A stretch of 64,000 nucleotides of DNA from Alcaligenaceae bacterium SAGV5 (GCA_009360345.1 SPDP01000009.1:1-64000), one strand, 5' to 3'; numbered from the stretch's first letter, positions 1 through 9,789 are shown. Notes: generated from the letters alone by a model not told the origin. Numbers and translations: made by a program.

Positions 1-187
1 TCTTGCGCCCGGCCACCACGTCGCCGTGTTCCTGCAGGAACAGCTTGGCCCCGTTGCTCATCTGCAGCCCGTACTCGGCCTGCTGGCCCGACATCTCGCC
101 CACGAAACCGATCTTCAACGGGGTCTGCGCCGCGGCCGTACCGCCCAGCGCCATGCCCAGCAAACAACCCCACATGCGCATTTTCAT
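1..187 (-). CDS. Branched-chain amino-acid-type ABC substrate-binding protein, 5' end only
   Basis: The first 62 codons of a gene that runs off the left edge. The protein begins MKMRMWGCLLGMALGG, a signal peptide with a likely cut after AAAQ. It continues with LKIGFVGEMSGQQAEYG, the first beta strand and ligand loop of the LivJ/LivK-type periplasmic binding fold (type I binding proteins). An AGGAGACG Shine-Dalgarno sequence precedes the ATG on the minus strand. The ligand cannot be told from this fragment; family members bind branched-chain amino acids, amides or aromatic acids. Confidence 0.85.
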   Translation of the reverse strand, partial: MKMRMWGCLLGMALGGTAAAQTPLKIGFVGEMSGQQAEYGLQMSNGAKLFLQEHGDVVAGRK

Positions 188-448
188 TGTCCGTCTCCTG
201 GAATGATTTTTTTATGGAAAATGATTTTTCTCATGTATTTTTTGAACAAATTTTCCTGATGCGCCCAGCTCCCCACGCCCACTGGATCTCTTTTCGTTAC
301 GCCAGGAATCGCTTGAATCTTATGCCCGTGTATTTTTAATGAAAATAGACTATCTACACATGAGCATGGACAATCAGAACATTCTGGACAGGGCTTTCCC
401 GGACATGCCCCCCGTGGAAACGCGCCCCGGGGGGCGCACGGGTGTGCC
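188..448. other. AT-rich non-coding stretch upstream of the binding protein
   Basis: No convincing gene. The part next to the binding-protein start (about 205-260) is much richer in A and T than the rest of the window and has several T-runs, as expected for its promoter region. The remainder (about 400-448) is GC-rich and holds nothing recognisable before the GST remnant. Confidence 0.4.
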
Positions 449-618
449 TCATCCCTTCCGGGCCGGCGCGCCTGGCATGGGAACGAAACCGGGCAATCCC
501 TCGATGCGTGCCACCCAGGCCCGGATGGCCGGATACGCGTCCAGGGACAACCCGCCCTCCGGCGCATGCGCGATATAGGTGTAGGCGGCGACCTTCGAAA
601 GCATCAAATCTGCCGTGC
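449..618 (-). pseudogene. C-terminal remnant of a glutathione S-transferase
   Basis: Reading on the minus strand from about 618 to the stop at 449 gives ADLMLSKVAAYTYIAHAPEG followed by LDAYPAIRAWVARIEGLPGF. This is the last helix region of cytosolic glutathione S-transferases of the type common in beta-proteobacteria. Nothing upstream in this frame resembles the thioredoxin-like domain or the rest of the helical domain. Only about 55 of the usual ~200 residues remain and there is no plausible start codon. It lies just past the stop of the glucan synthase. Confidence 0.7.
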
Positions 619-746
619 GCGGCGGGAATCTCGCCACCGCGCTGTGTTCCCGTAAGGGCCGGGAGCAGACGCGCGCGGCGCGGGCGGTCATCGATTTGCT
701 CGCGGGCCCGGCACCGGCCTGAGGATCCCTGGCAAGACCGCCCGGC

Positions 747-3700
747 TCACAGCGTGAGCACCACACTGTGCGGCAGGCCGTCCAACGGCAATGCAATCGT
801 CCCCCCAGCGCACGCCAGGGCGATCCCATCCACGAATGCCGCGGTCACGCCCCGGCCCCGCCCTGAAACGTTGTCCACCCGGATGTCATGCCGGCTCCCG
901 TCTATTGCCACGCAGGCTTCGAATCCTGGCCAGGCAGCGGGAATACAAGGATTCAGGGTCAGGAACATGCCCGTCCGCTGAATGCCCAGGATCCCTTCGA
1001 CGCCCGCACGGTACATCCAGCCCGCCGATCCGGTGTACCAGGTCCAGCCTCCCCGGCCGGCATGAGGTGCCACGGAATAGACATCTGCCGCCACCACATA
1101 GGGTTCGACCTTGTAGCGCTGTGCCCCCGCCGGGCTATGCGCGTGGTTGACGGGATTGAGCATGGAAAAAAGTTCGACGGCCTTGTCGCCGTTCCCCAAG
1201 GCCGTGTAGGCCAGGATCACCCACATGGCGGCATGCGTGTATTGACCGCCGTTTTCGCGCAGCCCTGGAGGATATCCCTGGATGTAGCCAGGGTCGTGGC
1301 CCCCCCGGTCGAAAGGCGGCGTAAACAGCAGGACCATGCCGTCATCCCGCTTCATCAAATGCCGCTCGAGGCTGGCCATGGCCATGGCGGCGCGCTCCGG
1401 CTGCGCCGCGCCCGACAAGACGGCCCACGACTGGGCAATGGAATCGATCCGGCACGCTTTGCCATCGCGCGAGCCCAGCCAGGTACCATCGTCGAAGGTG
1501 GCCCGCCGATACCATTCGCCGTCCCAGGCATGAGTCTCCATGGCCTCGCGCAAGCTGCCGGCATGCTCGCGCCAACGTGCCGCGCGAAGCGGATCCCGAC
1601 CGCGCACCATGGGTTCGAACGTACCGATGGTGTGCAAGAGCAGCCAGCCTAGCCATACGCTCTCGCCGTGCCCCGCCTGCCCCACCCGGTTCATGCCGTC
1701 GTTCCAATCACCGCTCCCGATGAGCGGCAGCCCATGCACACCCGTACGCGCCATGCACAAATCCAGGCCACGTGCGCAATGCTCGAACAGAGTGGCGGCG
1801 CATTCCGACGGCTTCGGCAGGAAGAATGCGTCGTGCTCGTCCGTGCCGAGCGCAGGGCCTTCCACGAAACTGACCGGCTCGTCGAGCACCGCCTCGTCGC
1901 CACTGCGAAGGACATAATTTGCCGCCACGTACGCCAGCCAGACGCAGTCGTCCGAGATGCGCGTGCGCACCCCCTGCCCCGTCTGCGGTTGCCACCAATG
2001 CTGCACGTCGCCCTCGGCAAACTGGCGGGAAGCGGCCCGCAACAGCTGTCCCCGGGCCGCCTCGGGCATGGCCAACATCAACGCCATGCCGTCCTGCAAC
2101 TGGTCGCGAAACCCGTATGCGCCGCTGGATTGATAGAAAGCCGATCGGGCCCAGAGCCGGCACGCGATCGTCTGGTAGAGCAGCCAGCCGTTCAAGAGAA
2201 CATCCATGGCGCGGTCCGGTGTCTTTACCTGCACGGCGCCCAATTTTTCCTGCCAGCCCGAAACCACCTGGCCGAGCACTTCGTCCAGGTCCTGTTGACG
2301 GTAGCGCGCCACCAGTTCCCGCGCCTCCTCGGCCGAGCCGCACTGTCCCAGGAAAAAAACGATCTCGACCGACTCTCCCGGCTTCAAGGCCACCACGCGT
2401 TGCAGGACGGCACACGGATCCAGGGCCGCGCCGCAGCGACCCGACAGACCGGCGTCCCCCGTCAATGCCGCCGGGGCCGCCAATTCGCCGTTGTCGCCGA
2501 GAAACTCGCGCCGGTCCGCGGTGAGCGCGGTCTGGCTTCCGGCCAGATCTGCGAAAGCCACGCGCTGCGCAAAATCGAGACTCCATGGATTCACCGCGAA
2601 AATCGCGCCCGTGGCAGCGTCGACCCGGGTAATCAAGAACGGCGCCGAGACACTGCGCGTCGCGCCCAGAACCCATTCCACGTAGGCGGTGATCGACAGT
2701 TCGCGGGATCGGCCCGAATGATTGACGAGCGTCAGGCGGGAGATCTTGATCGGGTCCTGCCTGGGCACATACTGGAGCAGTTCGCTGGCGATTCCGTCAT
2801 GCCTATGCTCGAAGCGGCTATAGCCAAAGCCATGCCGCGCGACATAGGCCGCATCATCGCGTATGGGCGATGCCGTCGGCGTCCACAGATCTCCGCTGGC
2901 CTCGTCGCGCAGATAGAACACCTCGCCGGGCGGATCCATCACCGGATCGTTCGACCATGGCGTCAGCTGGTTCTCCCTGCTATTTTCCGACCAGGTGTAG
3001 CCACTGCCTTCCGCGGATACCTGGAAGCCAAAACCCGGGTTGGCAACGACGTTGATCCAGGGCGCCGGCGTACTCTGGCCATTCAGCAGGCAAACGACGT
3101 ACTCCTTGCCATCCAGGCCAAAACCACCCAGGCCGTTGAAGAACTCGAGCTCCCGCTCGTTCGAAGAACCTGACGACGCCGCCATCAAGGCCGTTGGCGC
3201 CGGACGAAATGGCATTTCCAGACGGGGCGAGGACTCGACGATACGGGCAAGCTGCTCGGCCACCGGCCCGTGACGCGCCAACAGCACGATACGGGCCACA
3301 GCCTGAATCAAGTCCTGTCCTTGAACGCTCATGAGATCGGCACGCAAGACATAGACGGTGCCCTTTGCCAGTTCCTTGCCAAAACTCGGCCTGGCCTGGC
3401 TGCTGCGCACGGCCGTATCGATGGCATTCTGCAAGTCCTGGGTATACGAGGACGTACGCTCGTTGAGAATGACGAGATCGACCGCCAGCCGCTTCATCCT
3501 CCAATACTCGTGTGCGCGCAGCATCTGCCTGACCAGCGAGATGTCCTGCGCATCGTCGATCCGAAGCAACACGATGGGAAAATCCCCGGATATACCGTAT
3601 GGCCACAGTCCGGACTGGCTGCCGGCACCGCGGATGATGGCCTCCGACGGCACCCTGAACCGCGAATCCGGATAGAGCAGCGGTGCGGCCAATCGCTGGA

Positions 3701-6700
3701 AAGCCGCCGCTTCTTCGGCGTGCATCCCCAAGTGGCGCAGTTGCACCTGCGCCTGGGTCCAGGCCAAGGTCTCCGCCCGTTCGAAAGCGCTGCGATCGTG
3801 ATGCTTGTCCACGAGGTCCAGCAGCGCCTCGCGCGTATCGGCCACGAGTGTCCAGAACGAAACGCGGGCCACCTGGCCAGGTGCCACCCGGACACTGTGC
3901 CTGAGGGAAAAAACGGGATCCAGTACCGTCCCGACAGTATTGGACAACGGTTCTCCCTGGACGATATGTCCGGGCACCCAACCATGGGCTCTGCGATCGA
4001 TAAAACGCGCCCGGTCGGTTTCATATTGCACCGGTGCGATGGCTTCGCCCTCCACCACGGCAAAATGCGCTGCCCAGATCCCGGGATCCTCGGGCGATCT
4101 CCGGCGCCGGGTTGCAACCAGGGCACCGAACTCAGGCAGGAATTCGGTTACCACGAACATCTTGGAGAAGGCGGGATGCGCGCGGTCGGCAGCCGGCGTG
4201 GCCAGCACGAGTTCCGCGTATGAGGTCAACTCGATCTCGCGAACGCGGCGCCCCGCGTTCGTCAGCAATACACGGCGTACCTCGCCGTCATCCTCGCCGG
4301 AAACGAGCACCTGCATGGCCGTCGTCAACGAGCCATCGCGGCGCATGAAATCCACCCGGTCTTCCGAGAAACCGATCTGGATCTGCTGCGGGTCCGTCCA
4401 GAGCGGCTCCGGCGTGGCCGACCACGCATGACCACGCTGGATATCGCGCGCGAACAGATAGGATCCGGAGCCATCGCGCGTGGCATCCCCATGCCACCTC
4501 GTCACGGCGATCTCACGCCAGCGGCTGTAGCCGCCGCTGGCGGTGGTCACCATGACCGTATAGCGGCCATTGGACAACAGGTGGGTATGAGGCGGACCGG
4601 CTGGCAGGCGCTCGAAGCAGCGCGTGGCGCCCTCCATTCCCCCGCCCCGGACGGTCCCGGCCTTGATCCGCTCCGCGCGGGGACGGGCCAGCGCCACATC
4701 GCGCGGTACGCGCTCCTGGAGCAGGGAGCCGCAGGCTTGAATCATGGGTTCGCGATGGAACCGATCGCGGATCCGGCCACCATGCAAGGCATTGGCAATG
4801 GCGACGATGGTCATGCCCTGGTGATGAGCCATGAAACTGCGAACGATGGCTACCGTTGCATTCTCACGCAATCTGGAAGGCGTGAAATCCAGCGCTTCAT
4901 AGAAGCCGTGCCGGCCCCGAGCCCCCAGTTGCGCCAAGCGGATGAAATTTTCCTGCGCGGCTTCGGGATCGATCATCGCGGCAAGAGCGGTGGCATACGG
5001 CGCCACAACCCAGTCTTCGGACAGTCCTCGCTTCAGTCCCAGGCCAGGAACGCCGAAATTGAGGTACTGATAAGTGAACGCCATATCGCGCGCGTTGTAG
5101 GCCGACTCGGAAATTCCCCATGGCAGGTCCAGTTCCTCGGCATATTGCCGCTGGCGCCGCACGACCATGCGGTTGGTCTGCTCCAGCAGACTGCCCACCG
5201 GCGCGCGCATGACCAATGACGGCATCAGATATTCGAACATCGAACCCGACCACGAGATCAGCGTGGCCCGACAGGCAACAGGTGTGGACGTACGTCCCAG
5301 GCGCATCCAGTGGCGAGTGGGCACATCCCCCTTCGCAATGGCGAACAGGCTGGCCAGCCGCGCCTCCGATGCCAGCAGGTCGTAGCAACCGGGGTCCCGG
5401 CTGTTGTCGGCCAGGGAATAGCCGATGGACAGCAGCTTGCGTTCCGGGTCCAGCAAGAATGAAAAGTCCATCGCCGATGCCATCTCGCGCGCGGTATGCG
5501 CCAGGACTCGCAAGCGGGCATCGATGGCCTCCTGGCATCGCTCCCCCGCGTCAACGTCCTCGCGATGTTCCTGGATGGCAACCGACAACGCATTCGTCCA
5601 GAACACCAGATCCACGCCGTGCCCATCGGCTTCGACCGGTACCAATGCCCGGGCCCCGCCGGCGGCCTTCGCCGCCAGGCGGCCAAGCGAAGGCAACAGG
5701 GAAACCAGATCCTGCGGCCCCTGCAGCAGCGTATCCATCTCCTCCTGCAGGGCGGCTAGCTGTCGAAGGCGTTCATCCCCCGTAGCGGCCATGTCCGAGA
5801 GTGCTTCGCGCGCGAGCGCAAGGTCGTCGCGCAACCCGGAACGCACTTCCCGGCTGGAGCAATCCTCGGCCCATTCTTCGCACGTATTGGCAAGTGCAAT
5901 CAAATGGCCGGCAAGGTTGCCGCTGTCGACCGATGACACATAGGCAGGCTGGAGCACGCGCAAGTCGTCGGTGGCGTACCAATTGAAAAGGTGGCCGTTG
6001 TACCGCTCCAGCCTGCCCACGGACGAAAGCGTGTCCTCCATCCGCCTGATGGCGCCGCACGTGCCGATCCATCCAAAATCGCGCGCCGCGACGATCGACA
6101 GGAGATACAAACCTATGTTCGTTGGCGAAGTACGCCGGGCCAGCACGGGCTTGGGCGTTTCCTGAAAATTGTCCGGCGGCAGCATATGGTCATCCGCCGT
6201 CACGAACGTTTCAAAGAATCTCCATGTCCGGCGAGCCGTGCGACGCAACGACAGGGCCGTCGCCGCCGATACGCGCAGTTGAGCCGCCATCTGGGATGGC
6301 CGACTTATCCACCATGCGCAGGCTGGTGCCGCCAGCCACGCCAGCGCGAACGGCAAGAGCAACACCCACGAAGCGGGCTGCACGACGATGACTCCGACAA
6401 CCATGACCACCGACAGGCAAACGCTTTGCCACATCATGCGATAGACACCCGCCAGTCCCAGCCGCGCCGAGCCGGTCAATTGCGCGGCCGTCGTCCACTC
6501 CAGGAGATGTCGATGCGTGACAAAGAGCCGCAGCAGGGTTCGACCGATCGCATCGGTCATCCTCCAGGCACCATCGGCCAGGAAGGTGAACGAAGCCAGG
6601 ACATGCTCCCCCGCGATGGCCAGATCTTGGCCAAAGAGCATGGCACGGTTGCGCAGCGGGACCCCGCCGCGGCGCGCCGCCACGAAACTCAGCGATGAAA

Positions 6701-9700
6701 GCACGGCGGGAACGGCATGGCACAGGACGATTGTCAGGGTGGCAAGCGCCGCCGCCGGCAAGGGCAGCAACCACCCCGCGCCCAGCGCAAGAAAACTCGC
6801 CGGCGCCAGCAATGAGCGGCGCAGATTGTCCAGCATCTTGCCTCGCCCTATCGGCGGCACGGCAAGATTGCCGGCGGCGCGTCCGAACAGCCAGGGCAGC
6901 AGTTGCCAGTCGCCACGCGTCCACCGGTGGGCGCGCCGGCAAGCCACGTCATAGCGGGCGGGAAACTCTTCGATGATCTCGATGTCCGACGCCAGGCCCG
7001 CCCGCGCGAATATTCCCTCGAACAGATCGTGGCTGAGCATGGCATTTTCCGGCACACGACCTGCCAGCACCGCCTCGAAGGCATCGATGTCGTAGATACC
7101 TTTGCCGGTATAGGATCCTTCGCCGAACAAATCCTGGTAGACATCGGAGGCGGCGGCCGCATAGGGGTCCAGCCCCCCCGGGCTGGAAAACAGCCGCTGG
7201 TAGATCGAACCCTTGCGGTGCAGCGGCAGCGAAGGCGTCACCCTGGGCTGCAGAATGGCATGACCTTCGACGATGCGTTGCGTCGCGGCATCGAATTTCG
7301 GCCTGTTCAGAGGATGAGCCATTTTCCCGATGAGCTTCTGGGCCGCATCTCTGGGCAGGCGTGTGTCGGCATCCAGGGTAAGCACGTAGCGCACGCCTTG
7401 TGCCACATGCTGGGTCAAGCCCGGAATAGGCGCATAGCTGGTGTTCGTTGCGCCACGCAAGAGCCGATTCAGCTCATGCAACTTGCCGCGCTTGCGTTCC
7501 CACCCCATCCATATGCCCTGCGTCTCGTTGAACAACCTTCGACGACTCAGCAACAAGAATCGGCTGCCGCCCGGCGCCGGACCGTGCCGAAGGTTGAGCC
7601 GGGCGACGGCGGCGGCTCCCGCCGCCAGGATCGCTGCGTCGGCCGGAATGTCTTCGGTATCCGCATCCGGTCCATCGGCAAGCAAGGCATAGACCAGATC
7701 ACCGCCCGCGCCCGACAGATAAAGCACCTCCAACTGCTCGATGTGGGCCAGCATCTCCTCCTCGCTGGTCAGCAACGTGGGAACGGCAACCAGTGTCCTG
7801 TGCTCTTCCGGCACATTCTGCGTAAAGTCGACGGCGGGGAGTATCGACGCGCCAAGTTTCCAGGTAATGGCGCGATTCAGAAGCACTGTGGCGAATTCGG
7901 AAACCGGGAAAATCGCCAGGAGCAGGAATGCCACCACCCCGCCCGCCGCCATGCCGGGCGTCCATAGCACCCACCACACCAAGGCGGCCAGCGCCACGGT
8001 TGCGCTCATGATGGAACCCACATAGCCCGCGATGCCGCCCCGGACGGCCAGCCGGTCCAGGCCGACCCGCCAGGGTGCGGCATAACCTATCCGCGCCTCC
8101 AGCGCGGGCCGCCCAGCTGCAATAAGGTAATAACCCGGGTCGCTCACACGGGCCCTGTCGCCCCCCCGCGCGCCGACGGCCGCGGCGCGGGCGGCGTCCA
8201 GCACGGCCTGTGTCACCTGCAGCTCCGTCATGGCCGAGCCGCGCGCCAGTTGTTCTATTTCCTTGCGATACAGGTCGCGCGTGGAGAAATCCATTTCGCC
8301 AAAACCGCTGGACGTCCGCAACAATTCGTCCGGCAGGCTTACGCTTTCGAACCAGTCCGCCCAATCGATGTCGGAGATCAGCCGCATGCTGGTGATGACG
8401 TTGCGGACGCTGACATTGGACGCCCCCTGCCGCTGCTGCGCCTTCTCCACCACATCGTCCCTGGAGCTGCCTTGCTTGACGAGGCGGTCCTCCAACCACG
8501 CCAAGGCCGGCGTCTCGCGCGGATCCTGATCGCGCAGCCGCTTGCTCAACTGCGCAGCGAAGATTTCCGACAAGGGCCCCATCGAGGCGATCTTCGCGTT
8601 CAAGCCCGATACAGTGCCCGCCGAGCCCGACCGCAGCAGCCCATCGGCCATCTCGTCGGCGCTATCGCGTGCCGCGCGGCCGGCGCCGATTTCTTCGGCC
8701 AAACGGCGCAGGTTCTCGACCAGCACAATGCGCAAGGTAATGGCTACGGCCCACAACTCGCCGATCGTGAGGGGGCGCACCGACTGATAGGCCGAAATGA
8801 AACGATACAAGACCTCGGGGTCGAAGTTGCTGTCGGTGTGGGCGACGAACGCCCAAGCCACGCCGAGCACTCGCGGATAGCCAGCGAAGGGACCGGAAGA
8901 TAATTTGGGTAATTGCCGGTAGAACCCGGGGGGAAGATCATCGCGGACCTCGCGGACCTGCTCTTCCACGACGTGGTAGTTATCGAGCAACCATTCTGCC
9001 GCCGGCTCCACCGCGCGGCCACCTTCAAGTTCCGCGGCGCTTGAATGATAGGCAGCCAGCAGGACTGCGGCGTTGTCGCCAAGGCGCCTATGCAGAGAGG
9101 AAACCCGACGCGGCCTTGACGTGACTTCCTGTGCAGCGGCCAGGCTGCGGGCATGTTGTGCAAGACGCTCTACGCCGAACAGCTCATGCCTGACCGGATC
9201 TTTTTCATTCCAGGGCGAACCCCTGGTTACTTCTTCCTGGGTTCCGATTGAGCGCCTCCTTTGGAGGAGGCCGCGCCGGATCCGGCAACGGGGATGGGAG
9301 CCCTCCCCGCCCCCCAGCACTTGCGCCCGCTGGGCTTCGGAAAAATCCTCGAACGCGGACTCGAACACCTCCCACATCTCGAGCACCGACAGCACGAAGC
9401 GCGCATCATCCGGCGATGCCGCCGATGGCGGACCGTACAGCCCGCCCATCTCCAGATCGACGGCCCAATGGTTGCCGGTGGCAAACCCCCTGCACACGGC
9501 ATCCACCCTTTCCGCCGGCGCGCCCAGATGGCGAAACAGGTCGCCCATGAACGCCATGAGCGTCTTCTCGCCGTCGCTGAACCGGGGCCCCTCGCCGGGC
9601 GCGCCCGCCAGGCCGCGCTCGATCAACGCCCTGACCGCCTGCGCCCGCGACGCGCCGGCCATGCTGGCGTCGCGCCAGGCATCGATGGCCGCCGCGGACG

Positions 9701-9749
9701 ACTCGTCCAGGCGCATTTCGAAACGTTCGCTCTTGGCCATGCCGGGCAT
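747..9749 (-). CDS. ndvB: Cyclic beta-1,2-glucan synthase (NdvB/ChvB family), with RHH-YfbU-like N-terminal fusion
   Basis: A 3,000-codon open frame. From about residue 168 it matches inner-membrane cyclic beta-1,2-glucan synthases, which polymerise UDP-glucose into periplasmic cyclic glucans. Visible in order: the N-terminal family segment (VRHELFGVERLAQHARSL, near residue 185), membrane segments near 570-640, 985-1030 and 1110-1150, and a processive glycosyltransferase core with TLDADTRLP (about 791) and RAHRWTRGDWQ (about 940). Then come a glycoamylase-like block (WGISESAYNARDMAFTYQYL, about 1550) and the C-terminal GH94 phosphorylase part with GSGDWNDGMNRVG (about 2680). Family members are about 2,830-2,870 residues, so the first ~165 are extra. 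A strong AAAGGAGG lies 6 nt before an in-frame ATC at 9248, which would give 2,833 residues. Annotation programs would take 9749. The core function is secure; the start is not. Confidence 0.9.
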   Translation of the reverse strand: MPGMAKSERFEMRLDESSAAAIDAWRDASMAGASRAQAVRALIERGLAGAPGEGPRFSDGEKTLMAFMGDLFRHLGAPAERVDAVCRGFATGNHWAVDLEMGGLYGPPSAASPDDARFVLSVLEMWEVFESAFEDFSEAQRAQVLGGGEGSHPRCRIRRGLLQRRRSIGTQEEVTRGSPWNEKDPVRHELFGVERLAQHARSLAAAQEVTSRPRRVSSLHRRLGDNAAVLLAAYHSSAAELEGGRAVEPAAEWLLDNYHVVEEQVREVRDDLPPGFYRQLPKLSSGPFAGYPRVLGVAWAFVAHTDSNFDPEVLYRFISAYQSVRPLTIGELWAVAITLRIVLVENLRRLAEEIGAGRAARDSADEMADGLLRSGSAGTVSGLNAKIASMGPLSEIFAAQLSKRLRDQDPRETPALAWLEDRLVKQGSSRDDVVEKAQQRQGASNVSVRNVITSMRLISDIDWADWFESVSLPDELLRTSSGFGEMDFSTRDLYRKEIEQLARGSAMTELQVTQAVLDAARAAAVGARGGDRARVSDPGYYLIAAGRPALEARIGYAAPWRVGLDRLAVRGGIAGYVGSIMSATVALAALVWWVLWTPGMAAGGVVAFLLLAIFPVSEFATVLLNRAITWKLGASILPAVDFTQNVPEEHRTLVAVPTLLTSEEEMLAHIEQLEVLYLSGAGGDLVYALLADGPDADTEDIPADAAILAAGAAAVARLNLRHGPAPGGSRFLLLSRRRLFNETQGIWMGWERKRGKLHELNRLLRGATNTSYAPIPGLTQHVAQGVRYVLTLDADTRLPRDAAQKLIGKMAHPLNRPKFDAATQRIVEGHAILQPRVTPSLPLHRKGSIYQRLFSSPGGLDPYAAAASDVYQDLFGEGSYTGKGIYDIDAFEAVLAGRVPENAMLSHDLFEGIFARAGLASDIEIIEEFPARYDVACRRAHRWTRGDWQLLPWLFGRAAGNLAVPPIGRGKMLDNLRRSLLAPASFLALGAGWLLPLPAAALATLTIVLCHAVPAVLSSLSFVAARRGGVPLRNRAMLFGQDLAIAGEHVLASFTFLADGAWRMTDAIGRTLLRLFVTHRHLLEWTTAAQLTGSARLGLAGVYRMMWQSVCLSVVMVVGVIVVQPASWVLLLPFALAWLAAPACAWWISRPSQMAAQLRVSAATALSLRRTARRTWRFFETFVTADDHMLPPDNFQETPKPVLARRTSPTNIGLYLLSIVAARDFGWIGTCGAIRRMEDTLSSVGRLERYNGHLFNWYATDDLRVLQPAYVSSVDSGNLAGHLIALANTCEEWAEDCSSREVRSGLRDDLALAREALSDMAATGDERLRQLAALQEEMDTLLQGPQDLVSLLPSLGRLAAKAAGGARALVPVEADGHGVDLVFWTNALSVAIQEHREDVDAGERCQEAIDARLRVLAHTAREMASAMDFSFLLDPERKLLSIGYSLADNSRDPGCYDLLASEARLASLFAIAKGDVPTRHWMRLGRTSTPVACRATLISWSGSMFEYLMPSLVMRAPVGSLLEQTNRMVVRRQRQYAEELDLPWGISESAYNARDMAFTYQYLNFGVPGLGLKRGLSEDWVVAPYATALAAMIDPEAAQENFIRLAQLGARGRHGFYEALDFTPSRLRENATVAIVRSFMAHHQGMTIVAIANALHGGRIRDRFHREPMIQACGSLLQERVPRDVALARPRAERIKAGTVRGGGMEGATRCFERLPAGPPHTHLLSNGRYTVMVTTASGGYSRWREIAVTRWHGDATRDGSGSYLFARDIQRGHAWSATPEPLWTDPQQIQIGFSEDRVDFMRRDGSLTTAMQVLVSGEDDGEVRRVLLTNAGRRVREIELTSYAELVLATPAADRAHPAFSKMFVVTEFLPEFGALVATRRRRSPEDPGIWAAHFAVVEGEAIAPVQYETDRARFIDRRAHGWVPGHIVQGEPLSNTVGTVLDPVFSLRHSVRVAPGQVARVSFWTLVADTREALLDLVDKHHDRSAFERAETLAWTQAQVQLRHLGMHAEEAAAFQRLAAPLLYPDSRFRVPSEAIIRGAGSQSGLWPYGISGDFPIVLLRIDDAQDISLVRQMLRAHEYWRMKRLAVDLVILNERTSSYTQDLQNAIDTAVRSSQARPSFGKELAKGTVYVLRADLMSVQGQDLIQAVARIVLLARHGPVAEQLARIVESSPRLEMPFRPAPTALMAASSGSSNERELEFFNGLGGFGLDGKEYVVCLLNGQSTPAPWINVVANPGFGFQVSAEGSGYTWSENSRENQLTPWSNDPVMDPPGEVFYLRDEASGDLWTPTASPIRDDAAYVARHGFGYSRFEHRHDGIASELLQYVPRQDPIKISRLTLVNHSGRSRELSITAYVEWVLGATRSVSAPFLITRVDAATGAIFAVNPWSLDFAQRVAFADLAGSQTALTADRREFLGDNGELAAPAALTGDAGLSGRCGAALDPCAVLQRVVALKPGESVEIVFFLGQCGSAEEARELVARYRQQDLDEVLGQVVSGWQEKLGAVQVKTPDRAMDVLLNGWLLYQTIACRLWARSAFYQSSGAYGFRDQLQDGMALMLAMPEAARGQLLRAASRQFAEGDVQHWWQPQTGQGVRTRISDDCVWLAYVAANYVLRSGDEAVLDEPVSFVEGPALGTDEHDAFFLPKPSECAATLFEHCARGLDLCMARTGVHGLPLIGSGDWNDGMNRVGQAGHGESVWLGWLLLHTIGTFEPMVRGRDPLRAARWREHAGSLREAMETHAWDGEWYRRATFDDGTWLGSRDGKACRIDSIAQSWAVLSGAAQPERAAMAMASLERHLMKRDDGMVLLFTPPFDRGGHDPGYIQGYPPGLRENGGQYTHAAMWVILAYTALGNGDKAVELFSMLNPVNHAHSPAGAQRYKVEPYVVAADVYSVAPHAGRGGWTWYTGSAGWMYRAGVEGILGIQRTGMFLTLNPCIPAAWPGFEACVAIDGSRHDIRVDNVSGRGRGVTAAFVDGIALACAGGTIALPLDGLPHSVVLTL
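9246..9262 (-). promoter_or_regulatory. Strong Shine-Dalgarno before an in-frame ATC, possible native ndvB start
   Basis: On the minus strand AAAGGAGG (9262-9255) is followed by six bases and then ATC (9248-9246), in frame with the synthase. The Shine-Dalgarno can pair with a nearby CCTCC in a small hairpin (arms 9255-9259 and 9263-9267). AUC is a rare but known kind of start codon. The predicted length from here (2,833 residues) fits the family. Confidence 0.4.
9300..9749 (-). pseudogene. Ribbon-helix-helix plus YfbU-like domain, truncated and fused in frame to ndvB
   Basis: Residues 1-150 of the long frame look like a separate gene. KSERFEMRLDESSAAAIDAW and the following helices (SRAQAVRALIERGLAG) are a ribbon-helix-helix DNA-binding fold. 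FSDGEKTLMAFMGDLFRHLG, GNHWAVDLEMGGLYG and VLEMWEVFESAFEDFSEAQR are the first half of a YfbU-type domain. Stand-alone RHH-YfbU proteins continue for roughly another 60-80 residues, absent here. After about residue 150 the sequence becomes arginine-rich with no family character and then enters the glucan synthase. I infer a deletion that removed the 3' end of this gene and stopped just before the synthase ribosome-binding site. Confidence 0.6.
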
Positions 9750-9750
9750 C

Positions 9751-9789
9751 TCCGTAATTTGTACGGCATTCTACCGTATTCCTTACGGA
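9751..9789. promoter_or_regulatory. Nested inverted repeats, candidate RHH operator
   Basis: The outer arms are TCCGTAA (9751-9757) and TTACGGA (9783-9789), a perfect 7-bp inverted repeat. Inside are TACGG (9762-9766) and CCGTA (9774-9778). The site abuts the first codon of the RHH-containing frame and lies between it and the divergent efflux operon. RHH repressors typically bind tandem short inverted sites over their own promoter, so autoregulation is a reasonable inference. Confidence 0.5.

Noticed and set aside
1668..4223. Long plus-strand open frames opposite ndvB
   Set aside because: They are antisense to a well-supported glucan synthase and have no family motifs; they result from the high GC content.
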